Positions 1 to 7,265 of a stretch of DNA of 59,750 nt are shown here, one piece after another. Positions within the stretch are counted from its first letter, which is position 1. Each line of letters opens with the position of its first letter. Source of the stretch: Labilibaculum filiforme (lineage in GTDB: Bacteria; Bacteroidota; Bacteroidia; Bacteroidales; Marinifilaceae); contig NZ_MVDD01000024.1 in assembly GCF_002843315.1 (NCBI RefSeq), positions 1 to 59,750 of the forward strand, in the 5' to 3' direction. The notes under the pieces were generated by a model. The model saw nothing but the letters and a program-made list of their open reading frames with translations. It was not told where the DNA came from and searched no databases. The position numbers and the translations under genes were made by a program.

Positions 1-104
<104 letters not shown>

Positions 105-111
105 CTTTTAA

Positions 112-149
112 AAGAGTCTTATTCCAAATGGAATGAGACTCTTTTTTTT
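112..149 (+). terminator. rho-independent terminator after 5S copy 1
   Basis: A 14-bp stem (112-125 with 130-143, one T-G pair) with the loop AAAT is followed by eight T. The second 5S copy has the same stem, but its loop reads ATTT, the reverse complement of this one. Confidence 0.92.
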
Positions 150-238
150 ATGAAACATTTTGAAAATGATTATTCGTTTGCAAACAAAATATTCGAATTA
201 ATATTGTTTTAACAAGGCACAATTGATTTCACGATTTA

Positions 239-345
239 AGGTGTTTATTGCAACAAGGTTCCACCTCTTCCCATTTCGAACAGAGTAGTTAAGCTTGTTA
301 GCGCCGATGGTACTGCCGAAAGGTGGGAGAGTAGGTCGACGCCAA
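239..345 (+). rRNA. rrf: 5S ribosomal RNA, diverged second copy
   Basis: This is a complete 5S gene 237 bases downstream of the first copy, in the same orientation. It differs from copy 1 at about seven positions in the shared region. Two adjacent G-C pairs of helix II are both changed to A-U (AACAAG with CTTGTT), and one change in helix I turns a C-G pair into U-G, so all stem changes keep pairing. The other two changes fall in loop C and next to helix III. Preserved pairing argues for a functional or only recently retired variant gene. Ends are placed by helix I pairing (GGTG with CGCC). Confidence 0.88.
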
Positions 346-351
346 ATTTAA

Positions 352-389
352 AAGAGTCTCATTCCATTTGGAATGAGACTCTTTTTTTT
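352..389 (+). terminator. rho-independent terminator after 5S copy 2
   Basis: The same 14-bp stem as at 112, here fully Watson-Crick paired, with the loop ATTT and eight T. It was evidently duplicated together with the 5S gene. Confidence 0.92.
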
Positions 390-1378
390 GTCCTAAAAGC
401 ACCTTTCTATTGCATTAGTAGACTCGATTTAGGGATTCGCTACAAGTATTGATTAAAGTAGTTTATAACGCCTTAATAATGGCCTTTGATGGCATTGTCT
501 TTAAAGGCCAAACCTTAGAAAAAATACTATCCAGAGAATGAGTATGACTAAACTTAGCACAGAATTAAGCAGTCAGTGAGACTTTGAAAAGTAGCTAATC
601 AAGTTGATCAGAATCGTTATTTAGAGTTTTAACAACTGGTTTTGAAATGCCAGTGCATGAAGTGGTATTTTTTTAAAGAAAGCATAGTGAATTGAATTGC
701 TTTTCAAAAAGATGAAGCTAAACTTTCGGTTGGATTATTTTTATGGTGAAACGAAAATGCACTTCGGAAAAAGCTTTGCTGATTGCTCAGCTTGTACTGA
801 CCGTAATTGAAAATAAAGTCCAACAAGGAAGGTGTTATGATGGATACTTTGTTAGTTAGGATACCATCTGATAAGTGTGCTTTAGTTAATGGAATTCCTA
901 GCAATAAAAACAAATTAGTGGTTTCCGCAGGCAATTGCAGCTAATTGGGCAAGGGGGGATGTCCTGTTATAAATAATGAAGGTTTAAATAACATCATTAC
1001 ATAGTATATTTCGTTAAATACTAACCCTGGTTGATTATTAGTGTTGGTTTCTTATTAAAATGTATAATAGGGTAAAGTAGTATTACTACAGGATAAATTT
1101 AACTCATTTAAGTATTTGAAATTATATTAAATTTATGATAATGACAAAAAATTATAAAATGCTTAAAGACTGTGGTTAATGTTATATTGTTTTTATAAAG
1201 TATTTCATTTATTGATGGTGGTGATACTAGTATAGTTAGGATGATAGGTTCGAATGAATAGTACAATACTTTTTTTCATATTGATTTGTTATAGCACATA
1301 GTTTTGGGTAGAAATACTGGTTTTATTAGGAAAATGTTAGTTGTTAAGTTATACATAAATACGTTCAGTATTAGAATA
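390..1378. other. gene-free stretch, probably decayed sequence
   Basis: No reading frame of convincing length or composition lies between the 5S terminator and the beta-helix lipoprotein. Short interrupted frames (for example around 450-540 and 740-870 on the plus strand) look like remnants of former genes, but I cannot assign them to a family. A 76-codon frame on the minus strand (704-934) has no recognisable motif, and I treat it as chance. Confidence 0.5.
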
Positions 1379-1405
1379 ATATCAAATGCTAATCGCATTT
1401 GATAT
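1379..1405. promoter_or_regulatory. perfect 11-bp inverted repeat upstream of the beta-helix lipoprotein
   Basis: ATATCAAATGC (1379-1389) and GCATTTGATAT (1395-1405) are exact reverse complements separated by TAATC. There is no T tract, so a terminator is unlikely. The site ends 68 bases before the start codon at 1474, a place suited to a dimeric regulator's operator or a leader hairpin. Which of these it is cannot be told from sequence. Confidence 0.55.
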
Positions 1406-1473
1406 CGTATAATAAATACTTACGCTTATTACAATTTACAAACATTTATTAAACTACTTAAAATTTAAAAGTT

Positions 1474-3012
1474 ATGATTAAATCCGTCAAACAAATTAGT
1501 TTGGTATTTTTGGCAGTATTGACTTTAAGCTGTTCAAAGGAAGATGAAGTAGAATTAAATGCAATTGATGCACCTAATTCTAAAGTTGCACTAAAAAGTG
1601 TTTCTTATAACGATTATGATTCTGAAAACTATTTTGAAAAACCAAGTGATTTACCAGTGAAAAATTTTACTGGTACTACTAGTACAGAGTTACAAATGTT
1701 AATAGATAACAACAAAGAGCATGGAGCTATTATTAAAATTCCTAAAAACATATACGCTTGGGGAGAGGTACAGCTGAGATCCAAAATACAATTAGAAATA
1801 GAAAAAAATACAATAATTAAACCTCTTAATAATTCTGTGAAACGACTTTTTAGTATTGGTATTTACGGAACTGGTGAAAGAGTTACAGATGTTAGTATCG
1901 TTGGTGATGGAGGTAAATTTACAGTTGATTTATCTGCAAGTGCTAATTTAAACAAACAAATGGCTGTTGTAAAGGTAGGACGAGTTTCTAACTTCAGGAT
2001 AGCTAATTTTAGGATCAAAGAAAGAAGGACAGCTTTAGCATCTATTTTGGTAAGTTACATCAAATCTGATATCGATAATGAGCCATTTCCAAAAAATGGT
2101 GTTATTGAAGAGATTAACCAAATAGGTATTTCTCATACTGGTTATGGATTAGTACAGGGATATTCTGCATCGAAGGTTTTGTTTAAAAACTTAAGTTGTA
2201 TTGGTGGTGTTACTCTTAGATTAGAGACAGATGATCGAACAATGAAAGGAGCAGTAAAAGATGGTGGCAAAGCATTTGGATTGAACGAAGTGTATGCTTA
2301 TGGGATTAGATGTACATCTGGTATTTGTCCATTAATGCTTTCTCCTCATTTTTCGCAAAATGGGATGATACATGCCAAATCGATAACTGCCGTGGGATGT
2401 GCTTTTGCAGTTAGAGTGGAACAAGGATTTGTTGAAGTTTTCGATACTAACAAAGCATATGCTCCAACTACGGCTGGAGGAATAGAATTTAGAAATTTTA
2501 TAGCAAGTAAAATTTCTGGTGTTGGAAGTAGTAATAAATTTGTTGGTGCTCAGTATAAAAGAGGGAATAACAATGATCAGTGGGCTATAAGACTTTCAGA
2601 TGCTTCAATTAATGGAACTCTCGATTCGTATATTAAGACTCAAATTGGCACTTTAAAAAGTGGAATATTTTTAAATACTACTATATCAGAGGTAAAAGCT
2701 TTTTATAGACCAACCGATGCTAAATTAAAACAAACATATCTGGCATTTTTTCCTTGTAATGAATGGACTACTAAAATAAAAAGACCAACGGATATCGGAA
2801 TGGGTAGTGGTTTTGAATATTATGGACCCTCTATGGGATTAAGGTTTGATAATACTGACGGTACTACAAGCAATGGTAACTACGTAATTATTGTGAGTGG
2901 TAATGCTATTGGCTTTGGGTCCAATTTAAGAAACGTATTGTATGATACACCTGAAGCTTGTACTAGTAATGCATATGGTTCTATACCAACAACGACTAGT
3001 CCTGGTTTATAA
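1474..3012 (+). CDS. secreted parallel beta-helix lipoprotein, possible polysaccharide-degrading enzyme
   Basis: The 512-residue protein starts with a lipoprotein signal (hydrophobic stretch then LTLSC, Cys about 20), so it should be anchored in the outer membrane or surface-exposed. Residues about 60-120 (GAIIKIPKNIYAWGEVQLRS, then a LEIEKNTIIKP segment) have the cadence of pectin-lyase-like right-handed beta-helix enzymes that begin with 'make the path, then the coil'. Later coils contain SIVGDGGKF and FRIANFRI. Marine polysaccharidases with this architecture (for example iota-carrageenase-type GH82 or related lyases) are the nearest idea I have, but I see no diagnostic catalytic motif. It stands alone, with a palindrome upstream and its own terminator. 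No SusC/SusD pair is adjacent. Confidence 0.6.
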   Translation: MIKSVKQISLVFLAVLTLSCSKEDEVELNAIDAPNSKVALKSVSYNDYDSENYFEKPSDLPVKNFTGTTSTELQMLIDNNKEHGAIIKIPKNIYAWGEVQLRSKIQLEIEKNTIIKPLNNSVKRLFSIGIYGTGERVTDVSIVGDGGKFTVDLSASANLNKQMAVVKVGRVSNFRIANFRIKERRTALASILVSYIKSDIDNEPFPKNGVIEEINQIGISHTGYGLVQGYSASKVLFKNLSCIGGVTLRLETDDRTMKGAVKDGGKAFGLNEVYAYGIRCTSGICPLMLSPHFSQNGMIHAKSITAVGCAFAVRVEQGFVEVFDTNKAYAPTTAGGIEFRNFIASKISGVGSSNKFVGAQYKRGNNNDQWAIRLSDASINGTLDSYIKTQIGTLKSGIFLNTTISEVKAFYRPTDAKLKQTYLAFFPCNEWTTKIKRPTDIGMGSGFEYYGPSMGLRFDNTDGTTSNGNYVIIVSGNAIGFGSNLRNVLYDTPEACTSNAYGSIPTTTSPGL

Positions 3013-3054
3013 TGATATTTAATTGAATAGTTGTATATAAGAGGTAAGCATTTT

Positions 3055-3092
3055 AAGCACTTGTTAAATTTAGGTTTAATAGGTGCTTTTTA
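3055..3092 (+). terminator. terminator of the beta-helix lipoprotein gene
   Basis: A 14-bp fully paired stem (3055-3068 with 3075-3088, three of the pairs wobble) is followed by T residues, 43 bases after the stop codon. Confidence 0.8.
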
Positions 3093-3094
3093 AT

Positions 3095-3897
3095 TCTATT
3101 TTTAAGGGTATTGAATTCTAGTTTGACTCTGTTAATTACGTGATAAATATCTAATCCGCTAACGGATGCCTAAACTAAGTATTGGTATAGTTCCCAAAAA
3201 CCTTTGCAATATTAATTTCGTCTAAAACATTTGATTGGTTTTTAAAATTAATCTTGTCTTAAATGATTTTATGTAATTGGGTTTTCCACTCAAACCCGAC
3301 ACCATTTTGTTCATTCAGTATATGATTTCATTTGCATTCAACCGCTACACTCCAATTCTTGTCTTGAAACAAGAAACGAACTAAAGAATTTCAAGGCTAC
3401 TTATTAAATATTTTCCTGATCTGTTTCAGTCTTAAGTGCGATCAGGTGATTTTCGAAGCATCTGGATCGCTATCGGGACTAACTTTCGGGTCTTTCTAAA
3501 GTCTTCGTTCAAAATGCTGGTATTGTAAAATAATTTTACTGTGTATTTACTAATTCATCTGTTGTCCTTTTAAAGTTTTGGTTATTATTTTCTATCCTAT
3601 TATCAGTTCTCCGTACTTTCCTTTTCTGTAATCTGATTTGGATTCCGCCAATTTTAGTTCCGTTAGGAACGTAGGTATAGTAGAATCTGTATATTTGTAT
3701 TCCTATTTTCTTTTCTCGCGATTTTAGTTATGGAAACCAGTACGAACAAGTTTTTCGTTTAAGAGAAGCTGGTATTAATTGCCTGATGAAAGTGGATATT
3801 TAAAGTATCTATCTGGTTATCAGTTTTAAGATGTGAAAAATAAATTTAGACAGAAACAATAAACACAAATACTAACATACAATAAACAATTATTAAA
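3095..3897. other. gene-free 800-base stretch
   Basis: No coding frame is visible on either strand. The segment contains a CCTGATC/GATCAGG inverted repeat near 3416-3447 and an ATCGCTATCGGGACTAACTTTCGGGTC string near 3467-3493 of the kind often found in dispersed Bacteroidota repeats. It looks like decayed DNA, with the start region of the following gene at its right end. Confidence 0.4.
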
Positions 3898-4575
3898 ATG
3901 AGTGTTGATTTAATATTTATGCTAACTAGTAATGATAAAACTGTTACAGATGCTAGAAACTATGTGAAAGAAATTGTAGCAGAAGGTGTAAAACATATTG
4001 GTTTTAAAGATATTGGTTTGCCTTTTAGTGAATTAAAAGAGCTTACACTTGATTTAAGAAAAGAAGGGGTAAAAGTGTATTTTGAGGTTGTAAGTCTAGA
4101 TGCGGAGAGTGAAAAAAAATCTGCAAGGCTTGCTATGGAGCTTAATGTTGATTATTTATTGGGAGGGACAAGACCCAATATTATTGCACCTATTGTAAAA
4201 AATCATGATTTAAAATACTTTCCTTTTGTTGGGGATGTAGTTGATCATCCAAGCGTGTTGAAAGGCTCAATTGCTGAAATATGTGCACATGCCAAACAAG
4301 TTACAAGTATCGATGGAGTTGATGGTTTGGACTTATTGGCTTACAGATTTACAGGGACGGATGTTCCTTTATTAATTAGAGAGGTTTGTAATTCATCAAA
4401 AAAACCGGTTATTATAGCTGGTAGTATTAATAAAAAGGAGAGAATAGAAGTTGTGATGACAAGTGGAGCTTCTGCCTTTACGGTAGGAACAGCAGTATTT
4501 AATTTTGCTTTTCCAGCTGATAAACCAGGAATAGGAGGACAGGTGAAAAAGATCCTGGATCTTATGTGTAACTAA
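3898..4575 (+). CDS. TIM-barrel enzyme with a phosphate-binding C-terminal motif, function unknown
   Basis: The 225-residue soluble protein shows alternating beta/alpha units: VDLIFML, GVKHIGFKDIG, VKVYFEVV, VDYLLGG, LKYFPFVGDV, DGLDLLAYR, KPVIIAGSI, ASAFTVGTAVF. The last two units, AGSI followed about 20 residues on by GASAFTVGTAVF, form the usual phosphate-grip strands 7 and 8 of HisA/TrpF/ThiE/NanE-type barrels. Asp and Lys at the strand ends (FKDIG) are plausible active-site residues. A sugar-phosphate epimerase or aldolase role is inference. It is a single gene with no metabolic neighbours, so the substrate cannot be guessed. Confidence 0.7.
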   Translation: MSVDLIFMLTSNDKTVTDARNYVKEIVAEGVKHIGFKDIGLPFSELKELTLDLRKEGVKVYFEVVSLDAESEKKSARLAMELNVDYLLGGTRPNIIAPIVKNHDLKYFPFVGDVVDHPSVLKGSIAEICAHAKQVTSIDGVDGLDLLAYRFTGTDVPLLIREVCNSSKKPVIIAGSINKKERIEVVMTSGASAFTVGTAVFNFAFPADKPGIGGQVKKILDLMCN

Positions 4576-4612
4576 GGTTTTTTTACGATTCTTTAACACT
4601 TGTTCCAATCTG

Positions 4613-4728
4613 TTAACTTCAATTTATACTAGATTTGTTCCATAGAGATTAAAGATTAGGATTTTTCATAGATTAGATTTAGGATTTTAAATAAATCGAT
4701 ACCCGGCCGAACACCGGGTTTCTTTTTT
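4613..4728 (+). ncRNA. candidate small RNA unit 1 (promoter, short transcript, terminator)
   Basis: TTAAC (4613-4617), 12 bases, then TAGATTTG (4630-4637) fits a Bacteroidota -7 box. The expected transcript from about 4644 contains GATTAAAG (4647-4654) and ends in a hairpin ACCCGG/CCGGGT (4701-4719) followed by a T-rich run. No frame longer than a few codons is inside. A unit of the same design follows at 4801. Confidence 0.4.
4701..4728 (+). terminator. hairpin terminator of small RNA unit 1
   Basis: ACCCGG (4701-4706) pairs with CCGGGT (4714-4719), followed by TTTCTTTTTT. It lies 125 bases past the TIM-barrel stop codon, so it could alternatively end that gene's transcript. Confidence 0.75.
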
Positions 4729-4800
4729 ACCCCACACTTCAACTTACCATATAAATTGACCAAGTCTCTTTTAAGCTTCTTTAACTTCTTTTTCAAGCAA

Positions 4801-4926
4801 TTAACATCTTAATGTTTTACCTTTAAAACAGATTAAAGCTAGTAAGTAGTTTTTTTTATAGATTAAAGATTTAGGTTAGTAATTAGTGGTTTGTGAAAAA
4901 GTCTGGTGTGATGCCCAGACTTTTTT
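4801..4926 (+). ncRNA. candidate small RNA unit 2 (paralogue-like repeat of unit 1)
   Basis: TTAAC (4801-4805), again exactly 12 bases, then TACCTTTA (4818-4825), then GATTAAAG (4831-4838). A second block ATAGATTAAAGATTTAGG (4857-4874) resembles 4643-4660 of unit 1. The unit ends with the hairpin GTCTGG/CCAGAC and six T. The matching order and spacing of parts in two adjacent units suggest a duplicated small RNA gene. Confidence 0.4.
4896..4926 (+). terminator. hairpin terminator of small RNA unit 2
   Basis: AAAAAGTCTGG (4896-4906) pairs with CCAGACTTTTTT (4915-4926). No protein-coding gene lies between this terminator and the preceding one at 4701, so it must end some other transcript. Confidence 0.8.
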
Positions 4927-5063
4927 CATTTATAGGAATTCATTTTATATTGAAGAGATTAGATTTTTTATAGCAGTAGTAATTTCATGTTTTTTTTGTG
5001 TTAACAAATCCGGTTATTTAAGTTTTATTAAGCTTATTTGATAGGAATAGTAAACATATTTTG

Positions 5064-5071
5064 TAGATTTG
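5064..5071 (+). promoter_or_regulatory. -7 promoter box TAGATTTG
   Basis: This is an exact match to the Bacteroidota TAnnTTTG -7 box, with TTTG 23 bases upstream (5037-5040). Transcription would start near 5079, giving a leader of about 44 bases for the gene at 5123. Confidence 0.65.
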
Positions 5072-5122
5072 ACATTACATAGAAATAAATTTTATTCATT
5101 CATTAATTAGAATAGTTATATC

Positions 5123-5569
5123 ATGAAAAAATATATTTTAATACTTTTTGTGTTTGTTGGTTTCACTATGAGTGCCCAAAACACTAAGGTTGAGGTGCTA
5201 AAAGAGTTTTTAAAAGGAAGCATTCAGTTAGATGCAGGAGCTGTTGATTTAGAACAACCTATTTTATCTTTTAACGAATTGGCTACTACTAAAGCATCTA
5301 AAGTTGCAGATTTAACCAAGGAGAATATTGTTGAGGTTTTAGAGGATGCAAAAAACTATGCTACTTGTATTATTACAGTAGGAGAGCATACTATTGTTAA
5401 GATTAGCAATTTTGAGGATTGTAGTCCAAGTGGTGCATGGGGAGCATGCATGCCAATGGGAAAAGGCTACATTCAAAAAGCAGGAGTTTTATCGGAAGTG
5501 AATGATTACCTTAAAAATATTATTGGTAGACCGGGAACTCAGCAGAGAAAAGTGTTTCTTTTCGAATAG
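5123..5569 (+). CDS. small exported protein of unknown function
   Basis: The 148-residue protein opens with a Sec signal peptide (MKKYILILFVFVGFTMSAQ, cleavage after SAQ). The mature part has about 130 residues and three cysteines. Two of these frame a CSPSGAWGAC loop near residue 100, and the third is in YATCIITV, so disulphides are possible in the periplasm. I do not recognise the family. The gene is monocistronic, with its own -7 box and a strong terminator. Confidence 0.65.
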   Translation: MKKYILILFVFVGFTMSAQNTKVEVLKEFLKGSIQLDAGAVDLEQPILSFNELATTKASKVADLTKENIVEVLEDAKNYATCIITVGEHTIVKISNFEDCSPSGAWGACMPMGKGYIQKAGVLSEVNDYLKNIIGRPGTQQRKVFLFE

Positions 5570-5595
5570 AAATTAGGCTGATAAAATATTTAAAG

Positions 5596-5629
5596 TCCTG
5601 TCAATTAATATATTGACAGGATTTTTATT
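5596..5629 (+). terminator. terminator of the small exported protein gene
   Basis: TCCTGTCAAT (5596-5605) pairs with ATTGACAGGA (5612-5621), followed by TTTTTATTTTT. Confidence 0.88.
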
Positions 5630-5669
5630 TTTGAATAACTAATATTTTTTGATGAAGAGTTATTATCGT

Positions 5670-7247
5670 TTACTCATATGTGTATATCTCGAAAGAAACC
5701 CTGCGATTGTTTGCGCGACTTTTAGTATCGGTATTTGCAACTATGGGTTGACTTTCGCCATGAGGAACAACAATAATCTGATTGTCGGGTATGCCGTTTA
5801 ATACTAAATAGTTTTTAACCGTTAATAAACGCTTATAAGCCAATTCTACGTTCGAACTGTTAGAGCCAATGTCATCGGTGTGTCCGTGCATTTTAAGTGT
5901 GTAATTCTGGTTCTTTTGCAGGATAATTATTAAAGTAGCTAGTTTATTTCTAGAATGCTCTGTAAGCGTAAAGTCTCCAAATGAAAAATAGATGTTTTCT
6001 AAACGCTGTTCTATCTCTATTTTTTCTTCCTTTTGTTCTGGACATCCTTTATTTTCATAATTTCCTGGTGTTTCCGGACAAAGATCTTCACTGTCAACAA
6101 TTCCATCTTCATCTGTATCTACCGGACAGCCATTTTCGTTAACTATGTAGTAGGGAGGAGTATTGGGACATTGATCCAATTCGTCCGCTACGCCATCTCT
6201 GTCTTGATCCGATTGTTTATCTCTCTTCTCCATTTCCTCCAAGGCTTGTCTTAGGTAATCAATTTTCTTGTATTTTTCGGCGAGCAAGGTTTTAAGGATA
6301 CTGCTGTCGTTGTTTAAAATTCGATCGGTTTTTTTGCTTGAAGTTATAGGGAGACTAAAACCAAGCAAGAACTCATGATTGTTGGAAGCGTATCGACCGG
6401 TTTTTTGGATGCCAAGATCGTAAGAATATCCAATTTTAAAATTTTTTAGAATTTTTACACCTAAATTAAGACCTACCGAGAAATCGTCACGGTAATTAAC
6501 TGCGAACCAGGCTTTGTCTTTTAAATCAGCAATTACGGTTACATCGTATTGAAAAGGAGTACTGTTGGCATATCTAAATAGTAAATAAGGCGTAATACTG
6601 AGATCTTTCACCATATTAATTGGAAATTTATATCCGCTACTTAGTAATAATTGTCTGTTTAGTTGATAGGTGCTTTGTTTGTTGCCACTCGATTCAGAGA
6701 TTGAATTGTTGAGTAATTGGGGAACAGTGATTCCCATTACAAGCTTATTATAGGTGTAGTAAACACCTAAGTTTGCCATGAACTCAGTGTTTTTGACCTT
6801 ATTGCTGAGTAGGTACGGATCGGTAGAATTTGCAATAATTCCTGACATATCCATTCGGAAATCGGAAATACCAGCTGCAATACCAAAACGAAGATTGTGT
6901 TTATTGTCGAATTTTAAACGATAGGAGTAGCTGAGTAACGCTTGCGTGTTACTAAAAATTCCTACATCGTCGTTAGTGAGGTTTAATCCTATGCCATATT
7001 TCCCTTCATTTAAAGCAAGATCAGTAGTAAAAACATGAGTTACCTGACCACCATCAAATCCCATGAATTTTTGGTTGCGAATTAGGTAAGAATTTAATAA
7101 TCCGTTCGCTCCCGAAGCTGCCGGATTGTATACAACAGGATTAATGTAATACTGATCTAAAAGCGGTACTTGTTGTGCTTTTGCAGAAAAATCAGCAAGT
7201 ACTATTAGTGTTAAAATAAATGTGATTAGCTTTATTTGAATTCTCAT
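5670..7247 (-). CDS. PorP/SprF-family outer membrane protein fused to TSP3 repeats and an OmpA-like domain
   Basis: The 525-residue protein has a signal peptide (cleaved near AKAQ), then about 280 residues of PorP/SprF barrel starting with the family hallmark QQVPLLDQYYINPVVYNPA. Residues about 345-405 carry calcium-binding thrombospondin type 3 repeats (DQDRDGVADELDQCP, DTDEDGIVDSEDLCP). The last 110 residues are an OmpA C-terminal peptidoglycan-binding domain (HGHTDDIGSNSSN, then NNRRVSFEI). PorP/SprF proteins help type IX substrates with type B C-terminal domains leave the cell or attach. The fused OmpA domain would tie the barrel to peptidoglycan. It lies 18 bases downstream of the gene at 7266 on the same strand, which encodes such a substrate. 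Confidence 0.9.
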   Translation of the reverse strand: MRIQIKLITFILTLIVLADFSAKAQQVPLLDQYYINPVVYNPAASGANGLLNSYLIRNQKFMGFDGGQVTHVFTTDLALNEGKYGIGLNLTNDDVGIFSNTQALLSYSYRLKFDNKHNLRFGIAAGISDFRMDMSGIIANSTDPYLLSNKVKNTEFMANLGVYYTYNKLVMGITVPQLLNNSISESSGNKQSTYQLNRQLLLSSGYKFPINMVKDLSITPYLLFRYANSTPFQYDVTVIADLKDKAWFAVNYRDDFSVGLNLGVKILKNFKIGYSYDLGIQKTGRYASNNHEFLLGFSLPITSSKKTDRILNNDSSILKTLLAEKYKKIDYLRQALEEMEKRDKQSDQDRDGVADELDQCPNTPPYYIVNENGCPVDTDEDGIVDSEDLCPETPGNYENKGCPEQKEEKIEIEQRLENIYFSFGDFTLTEHSRNKLATLIIILQKNQNYTLKMHGHTDDIGSNSSNVELAYKRLLTVKNYLVLNGIPDNQIIVVPHGESQPIVANTDTKSRANNRRVSFEIYTYE

Positions 7248-7265
7248 AGTAAGGATTTGTTCCGC

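Noticed and set aside
704-934. 76-codon minus-strand frame after the 5S genes
   Set aside because: No motif, odd composition, no promoter, and the surrounding region looks decayed.
1474-3012. Calling the beta-helix lipoprotein an iota-carrageenase
   Set aside because: The fold is suggestive, but I cannot see the GH82 catalytic residues with confidence and there is no carrageenan locus around it.
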